Notes: a model not told the origin generated them from the sequence alone. Numbered from the stretch's first letter, positions 6,832 through 15,525 are shown. The stretch: 32,972 nt of DNA from Candidatus Parcubacteria bacterium (GCA_003599625.1 QZIU01000024.1:1-32972); one strand, 5' to 3'. Translations and numbers: made by a program.

Positions 6832-8703
6832 TTACTCCAAGATTGCCTTTATTCTTCGGATGCCTGCCGAGACGGCTTCTTCCTTGACGATCTTGAAGCG
6901 GCCGAGTTGGCCGGTGGATGGGACATGGGGGCCCATGCAGATCTCCTTAGAGAAGAATTTGTCGGCTTCGCCGATAGTATAGACTTTTACTTTGTCTTCG
7001 TATTTATGCCCGAATAAACCGATAGCGCCGGATTTTCTGGCTTCTTCCAAATCCATCTCTGTCCAGGAAACGGGGAGATTTTCTTTTATCCGCTCGTTCA
7101 CCAATCCTTCGACTTTTTCTATTTGTTCCTTCGTCACTTTTTCGGGATATGAAAAATCGAATCGCAATCTCTCGGAATTTATATTGCTGCCTTTTTGCGC
7201 CACCGACTCTCCGAGAACGAGTTTTAAAGCTTGATGAAGCAAATGGGTGGCGGTATGATATTTTACCGTCTTCTCCTCAGCGTCCGCCAAACCGCCCTTA
7301 AACATTCCCGCCGCGGCTGTGCGGGAAATTTTCTGGTGATCTTCAAATTCTTTATCAAATTCCGTTTTATTAACTTTTATTCCCTGTTCTTTTGCCATCT
7401 CAAGAGTGATCTCGACGGGAAATCCGAATGTTGAAAACAAAATGAAAGCGTCTTTGCCGGAAATCATTTCCTCGCCAGCCCTTGAAACTATTTTCTTGAA
7501 CTCCCTCAGGCCTTTTTCCAAAGTTTTATTAAACTTAGTTTCTTCTTCCTGAATAACTCCTAAAATCATATCTTTTTTCTGCAGAAACTCCGGATAAAAT
7601 TCTTTATAAATCTCAAAAACAGGCAGCGCTATTTCACTCAAAAACAACCCTTCAATTCCCAGCACCCTGCCATATCGAACGGCTCTCCTGATCAATCTTC
7701 TTAGTATGTATCCCCTGCCTACATTTGATGGCGCGACTTCGTCACCGATAATAAGCACACTGGCTTTTATATGGTCCGCAATAATCCTTTCAGCTCTCTC
7801 TTTTTCTTCCAGTTTTAAGTTTTTAGCTGTGGTTTTGAGTTTTGATCCTGCCTGTCTCTGCCTACCGGACAGGCAGGCGGTAGGCAGGCTTTGAGCTTTG
7901 AGCTTTTCCAGTATCGGAACAAACAAATCAGTCTCATAAACATTATCTTTCTCTTGCATCACCATGGCCATCCTCTCCAAACCCATTCCCGTGTCCACGT
8001 TTTTTTGGGCAAGCGGATAATATTTGCCGTCCAAGCCTTTGTTGTACTGCATGAAGACATTGTTCCAAATCTCCACCCAAAGATCATTGTCATCGTTGAA
8101 ACTTTCCGGGGTCTCGTTCGGCTCGCCCGTCCAGTAGAATATTTCGGTATCCGGGCCGCACGGACCGGTAACCCCGGCCGGACCCCACCAATTGTTCTTC
8201 TTGGGCAGCCGGGCTATTCTATTTTCCGCCACCCCCAATTTTCTCCAAGCGTTAAAAGCCTCCTCGTCAAAGGGAGCGTCATCATCTCCGGCGAAAACGG
8301 AAACTGCCAGTCTGCTTTTATCCAGACCCAGCCATTTTTTATCGGTCAAAAATTCCCAGCTCCATTCTATCGCTTCTTTTTTGAAATAACCGGAACCGAT
8401 GCCATCATGAGAATTCGGATCGCCGAAAGACCAGTTTCCCATCATCTCGAAAAAGGTGAGATGCCTTGGATCCCCCACCTCCTCTATATCAACGGTTCTG
8501 ACGCATTTCTGAACATTGGCCACCCTGCGCCCGCCCGGATGATCAGCCCCGAGCAGATACGGAACAAGCGGCTGCATTCCAGCAGTGGTAAATAAAACGG
8601 TCGGATCGGTTTCCGAAGGCACGAGAGAAGCGGAAGGGATGATCGAATGATCCTTGGTTTTAAAAAAATCCAAAAATTTTTTCCTTATGTCGGATGAATT
8701 CAT
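6832..8703 (-). CDS. alaS: Alanyl-tRNA synthetase, short form
   Basis: AlaRS charges tRNA-Ala with alanine in the cytoplasm. The catalytic core is at the N-terminus: FTTAGMQPLVPYLLG (motif 1 region), HLTFFEMMGNWSFGD (motif 2) and GMGLERMAMVMQ (motif 3). Next come the tRNA-recognition region GRGYILRRLIRRAVRYG and an editing domain with HTATH and C-x3-H (ICMGPHV; usual form CGGTH). The chain ends at 623 residues, just after AGIRRIKAILE. Bacterial AlaRS is usually about 870 residues, so the C-terminal linker and C-Ala domain are missing and editing or tRNA binding may differ. A 42-nt palindromic element is inserted in frame at about residues 272-286. The start at 8703 (MNSSDIRKKF) is chosen because an upstream in-frame ATG at 8763 lies inside the tRNA gene. 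The start is 2 nt after the tRNA 3' end, so tRNA processing would yield a nearly leaderless message. Confidence 0.95.
   Translation of the reverse strand: MNSSDIRKKFLDFFKTKDHSIIPSASLVPSETDPTVLFTTAGMQPLVPYLLGADHPGGRRVANVQKCVRTVDIEEVGDPRHLTFFEMMGNWSFGDPNSHDGIGSGYFKKEAIEWSWEFLTDKKWLGLDKSRLAVSVFAGDDDAPFDEEAFNAWRKLGVAENRIARLPKKNNWWGPAGVTGPCGPDTEIFYWTGEPNETPESFNDDNDLWVEIWNNVFMQYNKGLDGKYYPLAQKNVDTGMGLERMAMVMQEKDNVYETDLFVPILEKLKAQSLPTACLSGRQRQAGSKLKTTAKNLKLEEKERAERIIADHIKASVLIIGDEVAPSNVGRGYILRRLIRRAVRYGRVLGIEGLFLSEIALPVFEIYKEFYPEFLQKKDMILGVIQEEETKFNKTLEKGLREFKKIVSRAGEEMISGKDAFILFSTFGFPVEITLEMAKEQGIKVNKTEFDKEFEDHQKISRTAAAGMFKGGLADAEEKTVKYHTATHLLHQALKLVLGESVAQKGSNINSERLRFDFSYPEKVTKEQIEKVEGLVNERIKENLPVSWTEMDLEEARKSGAIGLFGHKYEDKVKVYTIGEADKFFSKEICMGPHVPSTGQLGRFKIVKEEAVSAGIRRIKAILE
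7847..7888. repeat. In-frame interleaved palindromic element in alaS
   Basis: Two 10-base inverted repeats are interleaved in the order a-b-a'-b'. CCTGCCTGTC (7847-7856) matches GACAGGCAGG (7868-7877); CTGCCTACCG (7858-7867) matches CGGTAGGCAG (7878-7887). The 42 nt add about 14 residues rich in Arg, Gln, Gly and Ala (on the coding strand LPTACLSGRQRQAG) in a loop between the catalytic and tRNA-binding parts. The order allows two alternative hairpins or a pseudoknot. Confidence 0.85.
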
Positions 8704-8705
8704 GA

Positions 8706-8777
8706 AGCCAGAGAGAGGAGTCGAACCTCCAACCTTCGCTTTACAAAAGCGCTGCTCTGCCATTGAGCTACTCTGGC
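8706..8777 (-). tRNA. tRNA-Thr(UGU)
   Basis: The reverse strand folds as a 72-nt cloverleaf: acceptor GCCAGAG/CTCTGGC fully paired, D-stem GCTC/GAGC, anticodon stem GCGCT/AGCGA with one mismatch at 27-43, loop TTTGTAA with anticodon TGT, variable AGGTT, T-stem GGAGG/CCTCT with loop TTCGACT. TGT reads ACA, a threonine codon. The discriminator is T, and no CCA is encoded; the next bases are TC followed by the alaS ATG. It sits between the small membrane protein gene (20 nt upstream) and alaS. Confidence 0.92.
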
Positions 8778-8797
8778 AAATGCTCCTGTGTCCTGGT

Positions 8798-9172
8798 TTA
8801 TTCCTCCTTCTTACCTTTGGATTCCGTCAAACTATTCCAATAAGGATGATAACCGCCCACTTTGACCTCCCGCTTCCCCCTTATATAGTGAACAAGTTGC
8901 AAAAGGAGCCTTTCTGTTCTGAGAACCATCAATCTGATCTTGGAAACGATTATCTCAAATTCTTTATATATCTTAGGCGCGAAAAAAACATAAACAAAAG
9001 AAAACAAGGGAAACAAGACCTTGAGCTTCACGTCATGGAATATGGGTTTTGATCCGGTCAATTCGATGACCAGTTTTTCCCTTGAAATGGATCTGGCCGC
9101 GTAAACGCCTTTGGAGATAAAAGCTATAAGACAGATAGAGGAGATTATAACGGTGTAGATCAAAATAGCCAT
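8798..9172 (-). CDS. Small membrane protein of unknown function
   Basis: A 124-residue protein that I do not recognise. Residues 2-24 form a strongly hydrophobic helix, and a second hydrophobic stretch, KVLFPLFSFVYVFFAP, lies at about 49-64. The segment IVSKIRLMVLRTERLLLQL is amphipathic and basic, and the C-terminus is charged. It starts 12 nt after the tsf stop and ends 20 nt before tRNA-Thr on the same strand, so it is very probably cotranscribed with rpsB and tsf. The context suggests only coexpression with translation genes; no enzymatic motif is seen. Confidence 0.65.
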   Translation of the reverse strand: MAILIYTVIISSICLIAFISKGVYAARSISREKLVIELTGSKPIFHDVKLKVLFPLFSFVYVFFAPKIYKEFEIIVSKIRLMVLRTERLLLQLVHYIRGKREVKVGGYHPYWNSLTESKGKKEE

Positions 9173-9184
9173 AAAAGATATGAA

Positions 9185-9637
9185 CTACGACAGACTGTAC
9201 CTTGTAAACTTCGAGATTTCTACTTTTTCTCCAAATTTCTGGATTGCCTGATTTAACAATTCTTTAATTGTCAGGCTTGGAAGTTTGATGTAATTTTGGC
9301 TTAGCAATTCCTGAAGCTCATTTGCCCCCGTGGCGGCAATATGCATGGCGATATCTTTCGCAAGCGCCCTGAATTCTTCATTGCCTGACACAAAATCCGT
9401 TTCGCACATAAGCTCGAGAAGAACTCCGACTTTCTTGTTGTTGTGGACATAAGCCTCGACGACTCCCGCCCCCAACATTCTGTCCGCCTTCTTCTCAGCC
9501 GATCTGGCGCTCTCTCTCTGGAGAACCGCCAAGGCCTTTTCCATATCCCCGCCCGCTTCTTCGAGAGCCTTTTTGCAGGCAGACATGGAAACTCCGGTCT
9601 TGTCTCTTAATTCTTTGATTTGTTGGGATGTTATCAT
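9185..9637 (-). CDS. tsf: Elongation factor Ts, short form
   Basis: EF-Ts exchanges GDP for GTP on EF-Tu in the cytoplasm. The N-terminal UBA-like part has IKELRDKTGVSMSACKKALE and the core has CETDFVSGNEEF, which holds the TDFV contact motif. At 150 residues it is about half the E. coli length (283) and shorter than the roughly 200-residue single-core form of Thermus, so only one core subdomain is present. The helix usually written TGAGMMDCKKAL reads TGVSMSACKKAL here. A GGGAG lies about 10 nt before the ATG and may serve as a ribosome binding site. It follows rpsB in the classic rpsB-tsf order, with an inverted repeat in the 70-nt gap. Confidence 0.93.
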   Translation of the reverse strand: MITSQQIKELRDKTGVSMSACKKALEEAGGDMEKALAVLQRESARSAEKKADRMLGAGVVEAYVHNNKKVGVLLELMCETDFVSGNEEFRALAKDIAMHIAATGANELQELLSQNYIKLPSLTIKELLNQAIQKFGEKVEISKFTRYSLS

Positions 9638-9653
9638 AGTCTTTTATCTCCCT

Positions 9654-9699
9654 GTGGAAACTCGCGCTTCTAACGAGGAAAGGTGAGCAAAGTTTCCAC
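9654..9699. other. Inverted repeat between rpsB and tsf
   Basis: GTGGAAACT (9654-9662) and AGTTTCCAC (9691-9699) are exact reverse complements around 28 nt. The repeat fills most of the gap between the rpsB stop and the tsf start. It could fold in the rpsB-tsf message and affect tsf translation or mRNA stability. It has no U-tract, so a full terminator is unlikely. Confidence 0.5.
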
Positions 9700-9707
9700 C
9701 GAAATGG

Positions 9708-10484
9708 CTATTTGCCAGTTGCCACTTCTTCCTGAGCCGCAGCCAATCCTTCTTTATAAGCCTTGCTTACTTCTGAAAGAAAATATGAAATACTGGTCAG
9801 AGAATTGTCATTTCCCGGAACTGGTTGGGATACAAGACTTGGATCGCAATCAGTGTTAAGAAGGGCGATCACGGGAAGGCCGACTTGAGTCGCCTCCTTA
9901 ACGGCAATCTTCTCGTGCTTCGAATCGATCACCAATACGGCGGCTGGCAACCCTTTGAAAGTGACGGCCAAGCCGCCAAAATAGGTTTCCATTTTTTCTA
10001 TCTTTCTTGTTATGTCGAGTCTTTCTTTTTTGGTGTATTTTTCCAACTCCCCGGTGTCTCGCTTTTTCTTCATGTCGTTGAGGAAATCGATCCTGGATCT
10101 TATTTGCTTGATATTGGTAAGTGTTCCTCCGATCCATCTTTCTTTGACATAAGGCATCCCCAGTTCGACAGCGATCTTTTGCGTCATTTCCTTGGCTTCT
10201 TTTTTGGTGCCGACAAAGAGGATCTGCTTCTTCTCCTTTCCCAGTTTTTTGACGAATTCCTTCGCGCCATTCAGGATATTTTTCGTCTTTTCGAGGTCGA
10301 ATATCTCCACGCCGTTTCGCAGCCCGAAAATAAACGGCTCCATCTTTGGATTGCGGCTTGTGACCGAATAGCCCAGATGCATTCCGGCCTCGAACATTTC
10401 TTTGACCATGGAGTCAACTTCGACTGGCGCTTCCTGCGCCTCGACTTCTTCTGTTTGTTGTGTTTTTTCTTCTGTCATTAACAT
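9708..10484 (-). CDS. rpsB: Small ribosomal subunit protein uS2
   Basis: Ribosomal protein S2, which binds the small subunit near the head. Typical blocks are FEAGMHLGYSVTSRNPKMEPFIF, IDLEKT-like IFDLEKTKNILNGA, ILFVGTKKEAKEM, ERWIGGTLTNIKQI, GLPAAVLVIDSKHEKIAVKEA and the C-terminal PVIALLNTDCDPSLV. The 258-aa length is near the bacterial norm, with an acidic, Glu/Gln-rich N-terminal extension of about 25 residues. The usual GRRTHxG-type sequence after HxG is changed to a shorter form. ATG 10484 is taken as the start because the promoter -10 box ends 7 nt before it; ATG 10478 is an alternative. It heads the translation operon. Confidence 0.95.
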   Translation of the reverse strand: MLMTEEKTQQTEEVEAQEAPVEVDSMVKEMFEAGMHLGYSVTSRNPKMEPFIFGLRNGVEIFDLEKTKNILNGAKEFVKKLGKEKKQILFVGTKKEAKEMTQKIAVELGMPYVKERWIGGTLTNIKQIRSRIDFLNDMKKKRDTGELEKYTKKERLDITRKIEKMETYFGGLAVTFKGLPAAVLVIDSKHEKIAVKEATQVGLPVIALLNTDCDPSLVSQPVPGNDNSLTSISYFLSEVSKAYKEGLAAAQEEVATGK

Positions 10485-10491
10485 AGGCTAA

Positions 10492-10519
10492 ATGATAACA
10501 AAAATCCCGCAAAATGCAA
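10492..10519 (-). promoter_or_regulatory. Promoter of rpsB operon
   Basis: On the minus strand TTGCAT (10514-10519) is followed after 16 nt by TATCAT (10492-10497). The -10 box ends 7 nt before the rpsB ATG, so transcription would begin at or next to the start codon and the message would be leaderless. There is no Shine-Dalgarno site. The promoter begins 3 bp outside the 1640-aa gene's stop (10523), which lies upstream on the same strand. Confidence 0.6.
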
Positions 10520-10522
10520 GCT

Positions 10523-13500
10523 TCAGAATTCTTCCCACCCTTCGGAATTTACTTTTTCCACCCTTAAGTTGACATTCAGGTTCTTCGTCTTGGAATTATC
10601 TTCTGCCGATATAGGCACATTATAATTCCCGGCGGAGATCGAACCGGGAACATTTTTTACCCTTACTTTGAAATCAGCCGATTCACCGGACAAATCCAAG
10701 GAAGCGGTGTCGCTCCAAGTTGAGCCGCCATTGGTGGAAAACTGGACTTTGGCGGCGCCCAGGGAAGAAGGAAGGCTGCTCGAAAGATTGACGTTTCCGA
10801 TTGCCGAACCTTCAAGTTTAAGATTGACAGAGGTGGAGTTTGCCGGCTGATTCTCTACGATAGTAGCCAGCATGCTTCCATCCGGATTGGATATGGTGAA
10901 ATCCGAGACGGGAACGCCTACGGCAATTGTTGTTTTTCCTTTAATTTCCGTCCAATTACCTCCATTATAAGCTTTGCATTTCAACTCATATTCCGTGTTT
11001 GAAGCGAGCTTTCCGGTTTTTTGCCCGGTTGAATTGTTGATGCTCACGCCTTTCGCGTAACTTCCAAAATTGCCAAACCAGGTTAGATAACCGTCCATTG
11101 AATCATTTTTGGAATAAAGAACGCAGGAAGATATATTGCTTGTGAGCCATTTAATTAATGAAGTTTTCTTATAGCTGACAGACTGCGGATCGCCCCAAAT
11201 TTCAACAGAGGGAGAGCCTGAAAAATTCGACCCGACCCCGATGGTAACCGAAGCGCTATCGGAAGATCCGGCATCGTTTGAGCAAGTAATCGTGTATGTC
11301 CTGGCGCCTCCGTTGTCGGTAAAATTGACGGTGGTATAGCTTCCGGAAGTTGTGTTGCCAGCAGTTAACCATCCGGTGTCTTTATAACTTCCCGAACCAA
11401 GGCCGCTGTCCGGATGCGAGCAGGAAGTCGCGTTGTCGGAAGCCCAGCTGATGGTTGTGGAATTGCCATCGGTCACCGTCGTCCATCTGGCCGATATGTA
11501 AGCCTTCACGGAACTTCCGCCCCCGCCTCCGCCCCCGGGACCCGATTCGCTTGTAAATCTCGCCGTGACAGTTTTATCATCTCCGGGATAAGGATTTTTT
11601 TCCAAAATACATTCGTTGTCAGAGTTAACCGAACTGCAACCGGACCAACTGGAAAAGTATGATCCGGAATCTGCTTTGGGGACTAATTTAAATTTCCAAT
11701 CCCGCCCCACTCCATCGGTATCGCCGTTGTTCATGACATCAGAGTTTCCCCAGCCTTCCCAACTCTCATTCCAAGCGTATCTTGTCGCGTTTCCGGATCC
11801 AGTTCCCGATGTTTTAAATGTCAAGTTATACCAATCGGGAGTGCTGACACTGGCGCTGCAAGAAGCGTCACTCCCCCCGTTTGAACCATAACAAGACCAA
11901 TTCCAAGGACCATCCCCGCCAATGGAAGAGGGAGAACCGGCAGAACATAACTCACCGCCGGTTGGCGAAGAAGTCCTGGACGACCCGTTGGCCGAGCCGC
12001 AAATTCCGTTCACTGCTGAGTTTCCAGGATCACTAGGATCGCCAGGATCACCATTACAAGGACCGCTGGTGGGCGTGGCACTGACCTCATTTGTAAAAGC
12101 GGAACATTTATTGCCAGGATCAGTATTGTCATTGCATGCCCTTATTTTATATGAATATTTTTTGCCTCCTGAAAGCCCGGTGTCCGAATGGGAGTTGTTG
12201 CTCCGCTCAGGCCTGTTAATATTCATTTCCTTTTTAAAAATGAAACTCCCATCTCTGTAAATATCGTAATATTGCACAACCTTCGAGCCATTATTGGTCA
12301 GGCTGTCATATTTACCGTTACTGTCCTTATTCCACTCCAAATTAACCGCTTGACAAATTCCCGTCGCGGAAAGCCCGGTCGGCATATCCGGCGGAGTCAA
12401 GACATCGGCATCGGCAGTATCGCTTGCCATTCCGGATGAATTTGAACATTGAAGTTCATAGTGTTTAAAACTCTGGAGATTTGATAATTTTTCGGTTCCC
12501 GTCGTCCCGTCGCTTATCTCCGCTTTTGTAAATGTTTTATCTATGCCCCCGGATTGACTCGGATCATTTGACTTTAACGAGCAAGAATCGGCGTTAGACA
12601 CCTTCCATTGCAAGTCAATGCTTTCGCCTTTATTTATTTGCACGGTTCCATCTTGGTAAGATCCCGTTCCTGATTTGCGAATCTTTAAATCGGCTGAAGG
12701 CTTGCCAATGGCAGATGAACAATTCGCGCAAGTTACATTAACCGTGTCGGTTGGCATAAAACAGGAAGCTTGGCCGCCGCGACACTCTACGTAGTAGATC
12801 TTATTGGATTGAATGTTATCTATCGTTTTGGAGCCGTTGACCGCCAGATTATTCCACTGATTGGAAACAGTGTTCTTATTTGAACCGGAGTATTCGTTCA
12901 AGAAACAATAACTAGGTCCGGAAGCGGACCATTTTAGCGTCACACTGTCTCCTTTGTTGACGCTAAGATTTCCGCTATTGGAAACATTCTCTCCCGTCCA
13001 GCTTGTCGGATTGCCGCCTTTGCCAATCTTCAAATCCGCCGCGGGCTTGGAGTTTACGCTTATTTTAACGCTGTCCTTGGCAGTGGTCGTGTTTGAAGAT
13101 ATTTTTTTAGCGCATTGGAGTCCGTATGTTCCGGTTTGAGTCACATTGAAGCTTCTGATTCCGGACTTGTCTATGGACTGAGTTATTCCATCATAATTCC
13201 AGTCGGAAGTCTTGGAACACGAATCAACATCCTCGCTTGTCCAGGTCAAATCCGCCTTGCAGTTATAATCGGCGGTGACAGGTCCGTCGCCGGAGCTGAC
13301 AAGGGTATTGCCGAATGAATCCTTGATGGCGGCTTTCAAGTCAACGGAAGGATCGGGAAGGTTAAGCGGGATCTTCACCCGGATCATTTCTCCTTTTTCC
13401 AACGCTTCGGATGCGTCTTTGTAGTATGTTTTGTCGAGATCTTCATTGAATCCGGCCCGATAATATCCGTCCTTATGAGTGTCATGCCCTGCCTGCCTGA

Positions 13501-15445
13501 ACTCGACGAACAAATATGGATTCTTCCTTAACTTCAACTGGCCGTCTATCGTTTCGTAAAATGAGAGTATGTCATCTGGGTCAATGGCAAAAGAGCGGTC
13601 GACTATTTTAGCCGAAGAAGAATTGTATTCTTGCGTAAAGCTTTTCTTGTAATCCCTCGAACCGATCTTGGCAAAACCGACATATTTTTCCAAACCATCA
13701 GCCTTTATGGACATTTTTATTTTCACTACCATGCTTGAATTACTGCAAGCGCCATCATCCGCCATATAATTGGCATTCACCTTCAACTGACCTCCGCTTT
13801 GGCTGAAATACTTGCTGAAATCGGCCCTTATCGAATATCCGTAATCACCCGAGGAAGGATTATCCTCCTTTTTAACCCTGAATTTATTAATATTGGAACT
13901 ATCCCTGCCGCCCCAATAAGAATACAAAATATCGCTGCTTTTTTTCCAACCGCCGCCGTAATTCTCTCCACTGAACGCCTCAGCTCCGTCGTCATATGTC
14001 TTCGCCTCTCCCGAATTAAGAGTCCCGGCAAAAACCAAAAAAATTGCCAGGAAAAGACCCATGGCGGCTACGGCCTTATTTTTCTTTAAAAAATAGGCAG
14101 CGACCAAAGCTAATATCACTATAAGTCCTGCCATTAGCCAATAGAAATAACTTGGTCTCTCTTCGACCTTCGGCAAGACAACGGATTCTTTGGCCAACTC
14201 CTCCCCTGAAGAAGCCAGGAAGACTTCATAAGAAGCATTGGCGCATTTTTTATCCATTTTAACCTTAACAGTCCCGCTATTCAGTCCGCCGCCTTGAATA
14301 TTATCAACTGGAACTTCCGCCTGACCGCAAATATTTCCCTCCCCATCCCTGACTTCAGCTTGGATTTTTACATCGTTTAATTCGGAAATGTTTTCCCTTG
14401 TACCGCTCCAAAAAAGATCCGCCGAGCCGTAATAATTCACCAACAAAGAAAGCTCTTCCCCTTTTCCGTAGACCGACTTGACCGGGCTGATCAACGAAGA
14501 AGAATCTATCCTGCCTGATGCCCCCTCTATAATCCAGCGAAAAAACATATTGAATGAAGCTGCGAGATTATTTTTAGCATCGGCAAAACTGACAAAAGCC
14601 TGATAAGCCTGGGACTTATCAGCCGCAGGCAATAATAATGATACCTGTTTCGTTTCTCCGGGTTTAAAAATAATATTTTGATCTGTTCTTTGAGTCTGCT
14701 TCTTGCCGCTTGACGGCTTGCCGTAAACATAGAACTCTTTCCATTCGATCTGAGGGTGTGCTTCTATCTGCTCAGAGCCGATATTTTTCACCGAACAACG
14801 GATCTCCGGCCTCTCCCCGGATCTAAAAACAGGCCCCGCGTTATTGCCATATTCTTTGCCGTCTGGACCAAGCATAACGCAATTTTCCCTGTCAAAAGCT
14901 AAAAATCCTTTTTCAACGAGATTTCCTTTGGATTTATTCCCGCCCAGATCATAAATAACATCTTCATACATTCCCAAGACCAAACCATCGGCTCGGATCA
15001 TTCTTAAGTAGAGATAATAGTTATTATAGGGAAGATTTTGCGGAAGAGTAAGCGTGTAAGAGACCCTTTTTTCCTCGAGTGGCTTTAAAGAAAAAAAAGG
15101 CTCCCCCTCCTGGGCGGCAACCGTAAGAGAAGCCAAAGAAAGTTCCGGGGTCCTTGGTTTAATCAAAGGATCGATTTCATTCAAAAGAACAAGATGCGTA
15201 AAAGGCGATGTCTCGATATCCTTGACCGGATTAAAAAGCGTGGCTGAAACTTCCAATCTGTCTTCTTTCGCTTCGATTTTTACATCGCGAATTTCTATCT
15301 GTATTATTTCCTCGTTTATATTTTCTTCATTAGCTTCTTGAGCTTTAAGACTGCCGCCCAAGAACTGCGGTAAAATCGCGGCGAATGCAAAAACAGCAAT
15401 ACAAAAAGCGGCCTTTTTGCTTATGCTGGATTTTAATTTTATCAT
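10523..15445 (-). CDS. Giant surface protein with internal membrane hairpin (1640 aa)
   Basis: No exact family is recognised for the whole chain. Residues 1-36 are a signal peptide. Residues 40-430 form an ectodomain homologous to two units of the 1705-aa protein (shared EKGFLAFDRENC, PEIRCSVKNIG, IEWKEFYVYG). At 432-480 two helices surround a KKNK loop; the second resembles a signal peptide ending near SGEA. A second large exported part follows: a unit with PYLFVEFRQAG, several PKD/Ig-like modules with paired Trp and Cys, an FN3-like domain (about 1015-1125), a Gly/Pro/Ser hinge, one divergent InlB-like repeat (about 1205-1300), a Gly-rich linker, two more Ig-like modules, and a C-terminal domain shared with the 1705-aa protein and ending in VEKVNSEGWEEF. 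No sortase motif is seen. It is probably a cell-surface adhesin or fibre subunit. The stop is TGA. A TATAAT lies 15 nt before the start. Confidence 0.75.
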   Translation of the reverse strand: MIKLKSSISKKAAFCIAVFAFAAILPQFLGGSLKAQEANEENINEEIIQIEIRDVKIEAKEDRLEVSATLFNPVKDIETSPFTHLVLLNEIDPLIKPRTPELSLASLTVAAQEGEPFFSLKPLEEKRVSYTLTLPQNLPYNNYYLYLRMIRADGLVLGMYEDVIYDLGGNKSKGNLVEKGFLAFDRENCVMLGPDGKEYGNNAGPVFRSGERPEIRCSVKNIGSEQIEAHPQIEWKEFYVYGKPSSGKKQTQRTDQNIIFKPGETKQVSLLLPAADKSQAYQAFVSFADAKNNLAASFNMFFRWIIEGASGRIDSSSLISPVKSVYGKGEELSLLVNYYGSADLFWSGTRENISELNDVKIQAEVRDGEGNICGQAEVPVDNIQGGGLNSGTVKVKMDKKCANASYEVFLASSGEELAKESVVLPKVEERPSYFYWLMAGLIVILALVAAYFLKKNKAVAAMGLFLAIFLVFAGTLNSGEAKTYDDGAEAFSGENYGGGWKKSSDILYSYWGGRDSSNINKFRVKKEDNPSSGDYGYSIRADFSKYFSQSGGQLKVNANYMADDGACSNSSMVVKIKMSIKADGLEKYVGFAKIGSRDYKKSFTQEYNSSSAKIVDRSFAIDPDDILSFYETIDGQLKLRKNPYLFVEFRQAGHDTHKDGYYRAGFNEDLDKTYYKDASEALEKGEMIRVKIPLNLPDPSVDLKAAIKDSFGNTLVSSGDGPVTADYNCKADLTWTSEDVDSCSKTSDWNYDGITQSIDKSGIRSFNVTQTGTYGLQCAKKISSNTTTAKDSVKISVNSKPAADLKIGKGGNPTSWTGENVSNSGNLSVNKGDSVTLKWSASGPSYCFLNEYSGSNKNTVSNQWNNLAVNGSKTIDNIQSNKIYYVECRGGQASCFMPTDTVNVTCANCSSAIGKPSADLKIRKSGTGSYQDGTVQINKGESIDLQWKVSNADSCSLKSNDPSQSGGIDKTFTKAEISDGTTGTEKLSNLQSFKHYELQCSNSSGMASDTADADVLTPPDMPTGLSATGICQAVNLEWNKDSNGKYDSLTNNGSKVVQYYDIYRDGSFIFKKEMNINRPERSNNSHSDTGLSGGKKYSYKIRACNDNTDPGNKCSAFTNEVSATPTSGPCNGDPGDPSDPGNSAVNGICGSANGSSRTSSPTGGELCSAGSPSSIGGDGPWNWSCYGSNGGSDASCSASVSTPDWYNLTFKTSGTGSGNATRYAWNESWEGWGNSDVMNNGDTDGVGRDWKFKLVPKADSGSYFSSWSGCSSVNSDNECILEKNPYPGDDKTVTARFTSESGPGGGGGGGSSVKAYISARWTTVTDGNSTTISWASDNATSCSHPDSGLGSGSYKDTGWLTAGNTTSGSYTTVNFTDNGGARTYTITCSNDAGSSDSASVTIGVGSNFSGSPSVEIWGDPQSVSYKKTSLIKWLTSNISSCVLYSKNDSMDGYLTWFGNFGSYAKGVSINNSTGQKTGKLASNTEYELKCKAYNGGNWTEIKGKTTIAVGVPVSDFTISNPDGSMLATIVENQPANSTSVNLKLEGSAIGNVNLSSSLPSSLGAAKVQFSTNGGSTWSDTASLDLSGESADFKVRVKNVPGSISAGNYNVPISAEDNSKTKNLNVNLRVEKVNSEGWEEF

Positions 15446-15460
15446 CTAATTTTTATTTTA

Positions 15461-15466
15461 ATTATA
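15461..15466 (-). promoter_or_regulatory. Candidate -10 box for the 1640-aa surface protein
   Basis: TATAAT on the minus strand, 15 nt before the ATG at 15445. The only -35-like hexamer is TTAAGA (15482-15487) at a short 15-nt spacing, so the call rests mainly on the perfect -10. It is divergent from the rpmE promoter. Confidence 0.35.
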
Positions 15467-15525
15467 ATTAACTAACAGGTGTCTTAACTCTTATTTTACC
15501 ATATTAAAAATTTAGTCAAAGAGGC

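Noticed and set aside
7891-8595. A 234-codon plus-strand open frame opposite alaS
   Set aside because: It lies wholly antisense to conserved AlaRS catalytic sequence and has no recognisable domain.
8704-8763. A 20-residue longer start for AlaRS
   Set aside because: The extra codons overlap the tRNA-Thr gene, and AlaRS homology begins at the ATG at 8703.
9825-10481. A 218-codon plus-strand open frame opposite rpsB
   Set aside because: It mirrors the conserved S2 gene on the other strand; its composition is rich in Phe, Leu and His, typical of an antisense shadow.
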